Positions 36,601-42,959 of a stretch of DNA of 64,000 bases are shown in pieces. The position numbers were made by a program, and so were the translations under genes. Positions within the stretch are counted from its first letter, which is position 1. Each line of letters begins with the position of its first letter. This stretch comes from Butyrivibrio sp. NC2002 (GTDB lineage: Bacteria; Bacillota; Clostridia; Lachnospirales; Lachnospiraceae). The notes beneath the pieces were generated by a model, which did not search any database, was not told where the DNA came from, and worked only from the letters and a program-made list of their open reading frames with translations. The stretch covers positions 496,001 to 560,000 of the forward strand of contig NZ_JNKZ01000004.1 in NCBI RefSeq assembly GCF_000702265.1. Reading direction: 5' to 3'.

Positions 36601-36808
36601 TCGGGATCATATCCTTGATGGCACGTGTAAGAACGTGTCCGATATGAGGCTTACCGTTTGCAGTCGGCGGTCCGTCATAGAACATATACATCTCGCCCTT
36701 GCTTCTGGTATCTACGCTCTTCTGGAAAATGTCTTCGTCTTTCCAGAATTTCTCGATCTCTTTTTCGCGGGCGACAAAATTCATGTCAGTGTCAACCTTC
36801 TTATACAT
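33617..36808 (-). CDS. ileS: Isoleucyl-tRNA synthetase
   Basis: Charges tRNA-Ile. Class I enzyme of 1063 residues. The HIGH motif is in PPTANGKPHIGHVLTRAIKD (about 47-66), the KMSKS motif in QKMSKSKGNAVDPF. An editing domain carries WTTTPWTLPSN. Two CxxC metal-like motifs (CDDCGHQ and CPKCGKKMHR) lie mid-protein and CPRCGTPLSSHE in the editing region. The length and C-terminal domain fit the eukaryote-like IleS2 type often seen in Firmicutes, which is less mupirocin-sensitive; the subtype is inference. RBS AAAGGAG. Preceded by a T-box leader with an AUC specifier. Confidence 0.97.
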   Translation of the reverse strand: MYKKVDTDMNFVAREKEIEKFWKDEDIFQKSVDTRSKGEMYMFYDGPPTANGKPHIGHVLTRAIKDMIPRYRTMKGYTVPRKAGWDTHGLPVELEVEKLLGLDGKEQIEEYGIEPFIKKCKESVWKYKGMWEDFSGTVGFWADMDHPYITYDDNFIESEWWALNEIWKKGLLYKGFKVVPYCPRCGTPLSSHEVAQGYKQLKERTAVVRFKVKGEVAYFLAWTTTPWTLPSNIGLCVNPDEKYIKVKAADGYTYYLAEALADTVLGSLAKEEGEKAYEVLETYVGTDLEYKEYEPLYKCAADEAEKQHKKAFFIYCDNYVTMSDGTGIVHIAPAFGEDDARVGRKYDAPLVQMVDSEGKLKPETPFAGMRCKPTQKEMDEGAVSADPEVLKDLDARKLLFSAPKMEHDYPHCWRCGTPLLYYARSSWFIKVTEVKDDLIRNNKEINWVPESIGKGRFGDWLENIQDWGISRDRYWGTPLNIWECDDCGHQLSVGSRKELAELSGDPSAETVELHRPYIDKYEITCPKCGKKMHRVKEVIDCWFDSGAMPFAQLHYPFENKELFEKQFPAQFISEAVDQTRGWFYSLHAEATLLFNKPAFKNVIVLGLVQDENGQKMSKSKGNAVDPFEALEKYGADAIRWYFYTNSAPWLPSRFAGKAVSEGQRKFLGTLWNTYAFFVLYANIDGFDAGKYKLEKDKLTVMDKWILSKMNTMIGEVDKNLENYRIPEAGKALDAFVDDLSNWYVRRSRERFWAKGMEQDKISAYMTLYTALVNVCKAAAPMVPFMTESIYQNLVRTSDPTAPESIHLCDFPAVDESFIDKDLEENMDEVLQIVVLGRACRNAAAIKNRQPIGQMYVKAEKTVSDFYLDIIEDELNVKKVIFADDVRDFTTYTFKPQLKTVGPKYGKVLGKIKEYLGSLDGNNAMDELKSNGALKFDADGTAVELTEEDLLIDMAQKEGFESTEDHGVTVVLDTNLTEELLNEGFMYEVISKVQTMRKDSGFEVMDRIKLSVNGNDKIAKIVKDNEESISTKVLASEVVYGSDVANSKEWDINGEKVTIGVEKV

Positions 36809-36886
36809 TAGAAACTCCTTTCATAATGCGCTTAATTCGCATCCTTTGTGAAACGTTTTTTATCAGGAACGCAATTTCCTATGATG

Positions 36887-37195
36887 TAAAAAACCCCCGT
36901 CCTGTAAAAAGGACGAGGGTTAAACTCGCTGTACCACCTGTTTACAACATACTCCCCTTTGCCAAAGCTCAGGTTTTATATGGCTCTCTGTCACGGTGAG
37001 AATCCCGTCATAACCTACTCTACCGCCAAACCTCTTTGCCTGTAAGATCAAAGAATAATCAGTTGATAAGCGATCTGTATATTTCAGTCATGCAGCTCGG
37101 AAGTGATTTTCGGTAATCTGTACTCGCACCTGCTCGCACCACCCGCAGGCTCTCTGTAGCTTTTCATAATTACGTACTGTCTTCGTCATAACTTT
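36887..37195 (-). promoter_or_regulatory. Ile T-box riboswitch leader of ileS
   Basis: On the minus strand the leader has Stem I with AGAGAGCCTGCGGGTGGTG and a specifier loop. In that loop ATC (37105-37107), an Ile codon, is followed by A. The T-box sequence AGGTGGTACAGCGAG (around 36925-36940, pairs with tRNA acceptor end) comes next. Last is the terminator CCCTCGTCC...GGACGGGGG followed by TTTTTT (about 36889-36918). Uncharged tRNA-Ile would favour the antiterminator and raise ileS expression. All main T-box parts are visible. Confidence 0.95.
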
Positions 37196-37214
37196 TTCTA
37201 TGCAATTAAGAATT

Positions 37215-37243
37215 ATTGTATTCACCGGATTAAAAAATGTCAA
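37215..37243 (-). promoter_or_regulatory. Promoter of the ileS T-box transcript
   Basis: -35 TTGACA (37238-37243), exactly 17-nt spacer, -10 TACAAT (37215-37220). It directly precedes Stem I. Confidence 0.9.
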
Positions 37244-37276
37244 GATAAAAACATATATATCAGCTATATATGTCAC

Positions 37277-38107
37277 TCACTTATCCCTCAAAGCCCAGAA
37301 AGCTACTGCACTTGCAGCGGCCACATTAAGGGAATCCACTCCGTGATACATGGGTATCTTAACGCAGTAATCGCAGGAATCTATTGTTTCCTGCTTTAGT
37401 CCGTCGCCCTCTGCGCCAAGGAAAACTGCCAGTTTATCTTCTGAGTTTATCTCTTTATCATCAATCGATCTTGAATCATCCCTAAGCGCCATTGCAACTG
37501 TAGAAAAACCAAGCTTTTTTAGCTGCACAGCTCCATTTCCCCCAGGAAGAAAAGTCCAAGGTATCTGAAAAACAGTTCCCATGCTCACTCTTATAGCTCT
37601 CCTGTATAAAGGATCCGTGCAATCAGGAGAAAACAGGCAAGCATCCATTCCAAGAGCAGCCGCGCTTCGTATGATTGCCCCTGCATTTGTGGGATTTGTT
37701 ACGTTTTCAAGAACGGCGATTCTTTTGGCATTTTTACATATATCTTCTACCGCAGGAAGAGGTCTTCTTTTCATCGCGCACAAAACGCCTCTCGTTAAAT
37801 GAAATCCGGTTATTTCTTTGAGCACTTCATCAGGCGCCGCATAAACCGGTACATTTATATCAAGCTCATCGATTTTTCGTAAGAGCTCAACTGTTTCGCT
37901 TCCCTCCTGCAAAAGCTGCTTTTGTTCAAGAAGCAGCGAAATTGGTTCATATCCTGCATCCAGTGCACGAAAAATGACTTTAGGGCTCTCTGCTATAAAT
38001 ATCCCCGGCTCCGGTTCCCATATATGATAAAGCTGAACCTCCGACTGCTGTGCATACATCGTAAGTTCCGGTATGTCTATGTTTTTTGTATAAATTATTG
38101 TTTTCAC
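37277..38107 (-). CDS. TrmH/SpoU-family RNA 2'-O-methyltransferase
   Basis: A knotted methyltransferase acting on rRNA or tRNA ribose. The three SpoU motifs are clear: NVTNPTNAGAIIRSAAALG (about 135-153), VFLGAEGDGL (about 226-235) and IPMYHGVDSLNVAAASAVA near the C-terminus. An N-terminal substrate-binding domain (SpoU_sub_bind-like) covers 1-110. Target base not deducible. The start is GTG (38105-38107) behind GGAGATATAACA. It faces the same way as ileS but is separated by the T-box promoter. Confidence 0.9.
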   Translation of the reverse strand: MKTIIYTKNIDIPELTMYAQQSEVQLYHIWEPEPGIFIAESPKVIFRALDAGYEPISLLLEQKQLLQEGSETVELLRKIDELDINVPVYAAPDEVLKEITGFHLTRGVLCAMKRRPLPAVEDICKNAKRIAVLENVTNPTNAGAIIRSAAALGMDACLFSPDCTDPLYRRAIRVSMGTVFQIPWTFLPGGNGAVQLKKLGFSTVAMALRDDSRSIDDKEINSEDKLAVFLGAEGDGLKQETIDSCDYCVKIPMYHGVDSLNVAAASAVAFWALRDK

Positions 38108-38139
38108 TGTTATATCTCCAATGAAAAAAGTATAGCACA

Positions 38140-38171
38140 GGTTTCAGTTTTTCTTCAGAAAAACAGAAACC
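38140..38171. repeat. A/T-tract hairpin upstream of the SpoU gene
   Basis: Arms GGTTTC-A-GTTTTTC (38140-38153) and GAAAAAC-A-GAAACC (38158-38171), with an A/A mismatch and a short TTCA loop. It resembles the 33546-33564 hairpin, with TTTTTCTT and AGAAAAA around the loop. It also marks the left edge of the accessory-looking patch. Confidence 0.6.
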
Positions 38172-38174
38172 GTA

Positions 38175-38617
38175 TTGGACTAGCCCGCTTTTGCCCGCAA
38201 GAAGTCATAGCAAAGCTTGTATATGTTTTTCTTATTTCGATATATGCTCAGTTTATACATGAAAATATTTCTGCCCAAAAGGTGGCTTGCATTGTGGTTT
38301 TCTGCGGTACTGCTCTATTTTGTATTTTGAATGCGAAAGCCCTGTCTAAAGATTTTACTACGGGAATTTCCAGCATTGCAGCAAAAGAATTAAAGGATGG
38401 AAGCATCCAAAAAAATTATGTGGTAAAAGAATATGTGCTGTCTTGTCTTGAAGTTGCTGAGGATGGAACTGATGTAAGTATTGTGGTTCCGGTAAATGCT
38501 ACAAGCGATGCTCTATACGGAATGGGACTTCTGCCTGAAGCAGATTCTTTTGTAAATGTTTCTGCGGCAGGATTATATAACCTTAATTCTGTATCTGTAA
38601 CTTATGATTATGAGTGA
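38175..38617 (+). pseudogene. C-terminal remnant of a membrane protein (possibly DUF6056-like)
   Basis: An open frame without any ATG, GTG or TTG near its 5' edge. It encodes a membrane helix (VACIVVFCGTALFCILNA) and an extracellular-looking tail of about 95 residues, ending VNVSAAGLYNLNSVSVTYDYE, then TGA. The tail reads as real protein with normal codon use. It resembles, from memory, the C-termini of DUF6056-type membrane proteins. Upstream the frame runs antisense into the SpoU gene, so the N-terminal part is missing. The junction coincides with a fragment of an interspersed repeat (38187-38203). Confidence 0.6.
38187..38203 (-). repeat. Short fragment of the interspersed repeat
   Basis: A 17-nt block that on the minus strand reads TTCTTGCGGGCAAAAGC. 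It differs by one base from TTCTTGCAGGCAAAAGC at 39019-39035, the end of the fuller repeat copy. It sits at the broken 5' edge of the membrane-protein remnant. Confidence 0.5.
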
Positions 38618-38716
38618 TCATGAGGTATTTGCAGTATAGCTCCATCCGGTATGGAGCATAGACAAGTCAAATGGTCAGATGGACAGAAAATTGTAGCAAA
38701 AGTTTTCAAAAAAATG

Positions 38717-38745
38717 TTGACAGTAAATAGGTTATCGTGTAATAT
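38717..38745 (+). promoter_or_regulatory. Promoter of tRNA-Gly copy 1
   Basis: -35 TTGACA (38717-38722), 17-nt spacer, -10 TAATAT (38740-38745). A leader hairpin GTCGC-GCAA-GCGAC follows before the tRNA. Confidence 0.85.
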
Positions 38746-38761
38746 TCTATTTGCGTCGCGC

Positions 38762-38854
38762 AAGCGACTTTACATATATGCGATAGTAGCTTAGTTGGTA
38801 AAGCGCCACCTTGCCAAGGTGGAGACCGCGGGTTCGAGCCCCGTCTATCGCTCT
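38762..38854 (+). repeat. Left arm of a 93-bp perfect inverted repeat (tRNA-Gly)
   Basis: Identical, in opposite orientation, to 45041-45133. It covers 18 nt of leader, the whole tRNA-Gly and 2 nt beyond. The leader hairpins and terminators outside this core are similar but diverged, which points to an old duplication with the tRNA kept identical. Confidence 0.95.
38780..38852 (+). tRNA. tRNA-Gly (anticodon GCC), copy 1
   Basis: A 73-nt cloverleaf. Acceptor GCGATAG pairs with CTATCGC (38845-38851), discriminator T. The anticodon stem CCACC/GGTGG holds loop TTGCCAA, giving anticodon GCC. The T-loop is GTTCGAGCC-like. CCA is not encoded. Confidence 0.97.
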
Positions 38855-38863
38855 AGTAAAACG

Positions 38864-38893
38864 AAAAGCACATCCATAAAGGATGTGCTTTTT
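38864..38893 (+). terminator. Terminator of tRNA-Gly copy 1
   Basis: Stem AAAAGCACATCC (38864-38875) with 38881-38892, 5-nt loop, then TTTG TTTT. Confidence 0.9.
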
Positions 38894-38911
38894 GTTTTAG
38901 TGAGCGGCAGA

Positions 38912-39035
38912 GGAGCCACTCACCCGCGGTGCGGGATTCGTATCTCCGCTTCGCTCCGGTCGTCGCTATGCCGAGGTCCTCGCAAAGCGAGGAACGTGTC
39001 CTGCGGAGCTGGATTTAATTCTTGCAGGCAAAAGC
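38912..39035 (+). repeat. Interspersed structured repeat, copy 1
   Basis: GC-richer than its surroundings and full of short hairpins: GTGAG...CTCAC, CCCGC-GGT-GCGGG, and CCTCGC-AAA-GCGAGG. The block AGGTCCTCGCAAAG (38974-38987), then GTCCTGCGGAGCTGG (38998-39012), then TTCTTGCAGGCAAAAGC (39019-39035) is matched in the same order by the minus strand at 60706-60831. No coding potential is seen. It lies directly after the tRNA terminator. Confidence 0.65.
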
Positions 39036-39036
39036 T

Positions 39037-39400
39037 AAAAGCCCCAAGTGTTCAGAAAATCAGCATGACTTGGGGCTTTTGTACTTTCTGCCACTGCGTC
39101 TCGGAGCGGTAAAAGCAACAAGTTGCCTTGAAATCAAGGGGACTTGGGGCTTTTGAAGAATTCGCAGATGCGATGTCTGAACGAATTCCACTTGTGACAA
39201 GGGTAAAAAGCCCCAAGTATATAGGAAAATGGACATACTTGTTGCTTTTGTACTTTCTACCACAGCGTCTCGGAGCGGCAAAAGCAACAAGTTGCCTTGA
39301 AATCACCGGAACTTGGGGCTTTTGAGGAATTCGCAGATGCGGTATCTGAATGAATTCTTCTTGCGACAAGAGCGAAAAACCCCAAACACTTAGGAAAGAG
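39037..39400. repeat. Tandem 169-bp repeat made of nested palindromes
   Basis: Two full copies (39037-39205 and 39206-39375) and the start of a third (39376-39400). They are roughly 80% or more alike by eye. Each unit opens with AAAAGCCCCAAGT and contains its inverse ACTTGGGGCTTTT, which recurs within the unit. Each also has GCAAC-AA-GTTGC and a GAATTCG...CGAATTC pair (39158-39164 and 39182-39188 in copy 1). Apparent small ORFs on both strands are repeat translations, not genes. It resembles a REP/BIME-like or MITE-like element. Confidence 0.8.
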
Positions 39401-39509
39401 AAGAAATTGTCTGCATGAAGTCTTACTTTTTTGTTGAAATGTATCTTGAACTATAGTTTTGGTCAATATGCTCCTATGTATTCTTTCAATCCCACCACCT
39501 ATTATAGTG

Positions 39510-39538
39510 TTGACAGACTTTTGTCTGTAAATTATACT
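39510..39538 (+). promoter_or_regulatory. Promoter with palindrome in its spacer
   Basis: -35 TTGACA (39510-39515), 17-nt spacer, -10 TATACT (39533-39538). The spacer carries ACAGAC-TTTT-GTCTGT (39513-39528), a perfect inverted repeat that suits a repressor site. The methyltransferase start lies 102 nt downstream. Confidence 0.75.
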
Positions 39539-39640
39539 TCTAAATATTTATTTTCTGAAATATCAATCTATTTTATTGAATATATCGAACTTATCAGGAA
39601 TCTTAATGTTAATACATTTTTTAGATAGGGAGGTGAAGGG

Positions 39641-40477
39641 ATGAAACATACAACAGCACATTCTATAGATAAAGAGACAATAATAAATAGCCCTTCAAGA
39701 CAGGAGATCATTAGCAGTTTTTATTCCCAGTATGAAGAAGACGGGCGCCTTGATAGAACAGTTCATGGGAGGCTTGAATATGCCACAACCATGCACTATA
39801 TTCACAGATATGCCGGCAAAGGCTCAAAGATACTTGAAATAGGAGCCGGAACCGGAAGATACTCTATAGCCCTTGCTAAAGAGGGAATGGATGTAACCTC
39901 GGTTGAACTTGTTGAAAGCAATCTTGAAGTACTTAGAGCTGGCAGCAAGGGTCTTCCTAACATTCATCCCATGCATGGAGATGCCACAAATCTCGAAGCT
40001 CTCGCTGATAACTCCTTTGATGTCACTCTTGTTTTCGGGCCTATGTATCATTTGTATGAAGCAAAAGAAATCGATAAGGCTATAGATGAAGCTATCAGAG
40101 TAACTAAGCCCGGTGGAATACTGCTTTTTGCGTTTATATCGGTTTATGCGATCATGTATTCCAACTACTTCTATGGAAACTGGAGTCTCGGTCAAAATGA
40201 AAACTTTACAGAAGATTATAAAATCAGGCATTTTAAAGAGCAGCTTTTTACAGGCTATGATATTGCTGAGTTTGAGAACCTGTTTTTGGATAAAAAGGTT
40301 TCCCCGATAACTACAACCGGTGTAGACGGGCTTATTGAGCCTTTAGAACCAAGGGCTGATTTCGATGTTTCGGATGAAGATTTCAACAAATTATTTGAAT
40401 GGTATCTGCATTTTTCCGAGAAAAGAGAACTTTTAGGCAATACTAACCATCTGCTTTATATATGCAAGAAGGATTGA
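39641..40477 (+). CDS. Class I SAM-dependent methyltransferase
   Basis: A 278-residue methyltransferase. Motif I is ILEIGAGTGRYSIALAKEG (about 65-83). VTSVELVESN holds the acidic ribose ligand, and FDVTLVFGPMYHLYE is motif IV. The C-terminal half has unusual acidic stretches and a hydrophobic segment (GILLFAFISVYAIMY) that is probably buried. Substrate unknown. RBS GGAGGTGAAGGG precedes the ATG. It has its own promoter and ends in a 23-bp hairpin shared with the convergent glycosyltransferase gene. Confidence 0.85.
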   Translation: MKHTTAHSIDKETIINSPSRQEIISSFYSQYEEDGRLDRTVHGRLEYATTMHYIHRYAGKGSKILEIGAGTGRYSIALAKEGMDVTSVELVESNLEVLRAGSKGLPNIHPMHGDATNLEALADNSFDVTLVFGPMYHLYEAKEIDKAIDEAIRVTKPGGILLFAFISVYAIMYSNYFYGNWSLGQNENFTEDYKIRHFKEQLFTGYDIAEFENLFLDKKVSPITTTGVDGLIEPLEPRADFDVSDEDFNKLFEWYLHFSEKRELLGNTNHLLYICKKD

Positions 40478-40532
40478 TAACATAATTAAAGTGAAAGACT
40501 CTAAGCCACAGTCTTTCACTTTAATTATGTTA
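40478..40532. terminator. Perfect 23-bp bidirectional terminator
   Basis: Arms 40478-40500 and 40510-40532 are exact inverse complements (starting TAACATAATTAAAGTGAAAG) with a 9-nt loop. The structure begins right after the stop at 40477 and ends 1 nt before the stop at 40534, filling the whole convergent gap. Confidence 0.92.
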
Positions 40533-40533
40533 C

Positions 40534-42033
40534 TCAGTACATATCGCTACTGAATATGAGATATGAATTGTCATGAAGGATTACATGTCCGGTCAGAATC
40601 TGTGAATATTCATCCCACTTATTTTTATCAAGTATCAGTATGGAATGAGGGTCTGCGAGGAAATTATCTATTGTACCTTCTACGCAGATGAGATTTCCAT
40701 ACATCTCGGCAGGAGCTACATATTCCGGCTCCCAGTGAGCCAAGTCTGCATAATTTATCCTCCAGTCAGCTATAAGGTAAGCATTATAATCTGCATAAGA
40801 ATCACCATATTCCTCCCTGAATTCCTTTATATCATTAGTGAAGTTATCCACAGGATGCCCGCCTTTGCCCGCAACAGCAATTACATCCCTGATACACGGG
40901 ACTACAAACCATAGGCTAAAACCAATGATTGCTGCCACAACCAAAGCCTTTGCCAGCATCCTGTCTCTACCAAGAACTTTTATACACCACTCTCCAAAGA
41001 CCGCTGAAAATATGCACATGGCAATTTGTGATGTATAGGTGTACCAGGTCAAAAAGCTACCTGTTACTGTAAAGAATACTAATGGTGTCGCAATCCACAA
41101 TATGAACAGATAATTGTCACCAAGGAAGTTTTTTAAACCTGTTAAAGAACTACCTGTAAAATACTTTTTATCACCGGCCCATAATATAATACCAATCACC
41201 AGGACTGCATAGAAAATGAAGCACACATTTAGTTTAAAAAAATCACTGATAGGCTCAATTACAAATTGCTTCGATTGCGAAACCCTATAAGTTACTTCAC
41301 CCAAGAACAATGCTTTAAGCAAATTCGTGCCATCAAACATTGCTCTTTTGATCATCCATGCAATGGGCATTATAGAAGCCAATATCACTGAAATCACTAC
41401 TCTTTTTGCCGACTTAAAAGCTTTATGGATTTTGGGAATATATAGAAGTCCTATTAAGAAGATCAGTGCTGCGTGAGGTCCCTTGCACATAAATGCCAGA
41501 CCCAGATTCAGCCCATAACAATACATAAAATTGGGATGTTCCTCCATAAGATATAAAGAGAGCATCGCCAACACAAAAAAGAAATTGTACCAAGCGTCCA
41601 TCTCCGCTGCTCTGTACATATGAAAACTAAACAGAGGCGTGCAGGCACAAAAAAGAATCGGATAAAGAGCGGCTGCGTACCTTTTCTTTTTATATAAGAG
41701 AAATGTCATGACGGCGATCAGCGTAAATAATCCACCAATTGCAGAAGGGAATCTAGCAGCAAATCCGCTAACCCCCAACACTTTGAACGACAGAATCATA
41801 ATATCCAAAACCAAAGGCGGCTTTGAATTAAAGTAATCGGTCGCGTATCGATAAGTATTTATCAACCAATTACCCTGCTTATACATCTCATATACGTTTG
41901 TGGCATGATATGCTTCATCTGTCTGTATAAGATATCCTTCCCCCAGATTTTTAAAAAGCATGTAAATACATAGACCCACAAACACAATTGTAATCATTAT
42001 CCAAATCGTATTGCTAAGCTTTCTTTTAGTCAT
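40534..42033 (-). CDS. ArnT/PMT-family membrane glycosyltransferase
   Basis: A GT-C fold glycosyltransferase of 499 residues using a lipid-linked sugar donor at the outer membrane face. About 11-12 helices begin with WIMITIVFVGLCIYMLFKNL. The first extracellular loop has the catalytic-type acidic residues in LIQTDEAYHATNVYEMYKQG and the FNSKPPLVLDIMIL segment typical of PMT_2/ArnT. A soluble C-terminal domain of about 120 residues follows. Acceptor unknown, perhaps wall polymers or protein. The ATG at 42033 follows AAGGTGGAG. An upstream ATG overlaps that RBS. Confidence 0.85.
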   Translation of the reverse strand: MTKRKLSNTIWIMITIVFVGLCIYMLFKNLGEGYLIQTDEAYHATNVYEMYKQGNWLINTYRYATDYFNSKPPLVLDIMILSFKVLGVSGFAARFPSAIGGLFTLIAVMTFLLYKKKRYAAALYPILFCACTPLFSFHMYRAAEMDAWYNFFFVLAMLSLYLMEEHPNFMYCYGLNLGLAFMCKGPHAALIFLIGLLYIPKIHKAFKSAKRVVISVILASIMPIAWMIKRAMFDGTNLLKALFLGEVTYRVSQSKQFVIEPISDFFKLNVCFIFYAVLVIGIILWAGDKKYFTGSSLTGLKNFLGDNYLFILWIATPLVFFTVTGSFLTWYTYTSQIAMCIFSAVFGEWCIKVLGRDRMLAKALVVAAIIGFSLWFVVPCIRDVIAVAGKGGHPVDNFTNDIKEFREEYGDSYADYNAYLIADWRINYADLAHWEPEYVAPAEMYGNLICVEGTIDNFLADPHSILILDKNKWDEYSQILTGHVILHDNSYLIFSSDMY

Positions 42034-42217
42034 AGCTCCACCTTTTAGATATATAAAAAACAATATGATGTATCAGTTAGAAATCTACAATTTAACTATT
42101 TAAGATTATCTTACCATAGCTGGAATAAATGTGTTATCCGTAATTGCTTGCATGAACCTTTTATAGTAGTACATTATAGTTAAAAATTGCAGTGGGCATC
42201 TTCGGATTACACCTGGA

Positions 42218-42244
42218 AGAACCTGATGCGTCGGGTTCTTTTTT
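42218..42244 (+). terminator. Orphan terminator with no gene in front
   Basis: Stem AAGAACC (42218-42224) with GGGTTCTT (42233-42240) and a T-run. On the plus strand nothing coding precedes it, since 42064-42217 is empty on this strand. A short RNA ending here is possible. I find no convincing promoter, only TATAGT boxes at 42162 and 42175. Confidence 0.5.
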
Positions 42245-42265
42245 GTGTCAATAATCACAAGCATT

Positions 42266-42307
42266 CTGTTGGTTATATCATACGAATGAAGGTGATATAA
42301 CCAACAG
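42266..42307. repeat. 15-bp perfect inverted repeat downstream of the NUDIX gene
   Basis: CTGTTGGTTATATCA (42266-42280) and its exact inverse (42293-42307) with a 12-nt spacer. It lies 25 nt after the NUDIX stop on the minus strand and lacks a following T-run there. Confidence 0.7.
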
Positions 42308-42332
42308 ACATTATATTTCGCAAAGCAAAGAG

Positions 42333-42875
42333 TTATTTATAAAACTGAAATGCATATAATAAGCCCAACATAGAAACTCCGTCCTTGGTTTCATTATTTT
42401 TTAGCATCTCAAGTACTTGTTCTTTCGGAAGCCATTTTTTGTATGCAACTTCGTCAGTATCGTATAGTGAACCTTCCATATCTACTCTGGCCGCAAAGCA
42501 GTGGCATATACAGTCTGACATACCATTGGCAGGATTTTGAGAACAAAGAAAACTTACGTCTTTCAAAGAACAGCCGGTTTCTTCAATACATTCTCTTCTA
42601 GCAGCTTCTTCAGGGCTTTCGCCTTCTTCGATTTTACCGGCTGGGATTTCCCATTCAAGTCTTCCAACAGTATATCTTCTGTGGCGAATAAGGAGTACTT
42701 CATCTTTTTCATTAAAAATCGTCACACAAACAGCTTCCTTTGGATAATGCACCTGATGGTACTTTTCAATGATATAGCCACTTGGAAGTTTTACCTTGTC
42801 AGCGTACAAACATACAAAATCACTTTCATATATTACTTTTCTATCAAGCCTTTGGGGCATAATTATATTTTCCAT
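42333..42875 (-). CDS. NUDIX hydrolase, ADP-ribose pyrophosphatase type
   Basis: A 180-residue pyrophosphohydrolase. The Nudix box GKIEEGESPEEAARRECIEETG (residues about 95-116, written here as GKIEEGES plus RECIEETG) is intact with all Glu ligands. The VTIFNEKDEVLLIRHRRYTVGRLEWEIPAG lead, especially WEIPAG, is typical of ADP-ribose pyrophosphatases (NudF/YffH-like). The substrate is inferred from family. RBS AAAGGACAAT precedes the ATG. Confidence 0.88.
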   Translation of the reverse strand: MENIIMPQRLDRKVIYESDFVCLYADKVKLPSGYIIEKYHQVHYPKEAVCVTIFNEKDEVLLIRHRRYTVGRLEWEIPAGKIEEGESPEEAARRECIEETGCSLKDVSFLCSQNPANGMSDCICHCFAARVDMEGSLYDTDEVAYKKWLPKEQVLEMLKNNETKDGVSMLGLLYAFQFYK

Positions 42876-42959
42876 ATTGTCCTTTCCGATTTACTTTATC
42901 CTATGGATTATCTAGTTTTTTCACAGATTCCACAATTTATCACATTCGAAATATCTAAT

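Noticed and set aside
37088-37276. Small ORF between ileS and the SpoU gene
   Set aside because: It lies inside the T-box Stem I and its promoter, on the same strand, with no RBS.
39037-39400. CRISPR or VNTR array
   Set aside because: The units are contiguous 169-bp duplicates with diverged sequence and internal palindromes, not short repeats with unique spacers.
39052-39466. Small antisense ORFs of 69-105 codons in the repeat array
   Set aside because: They translate the duplicated palindromes, share the same Lys/Ala/Cys-rich words in each copy, and lack ribosome binding sites.
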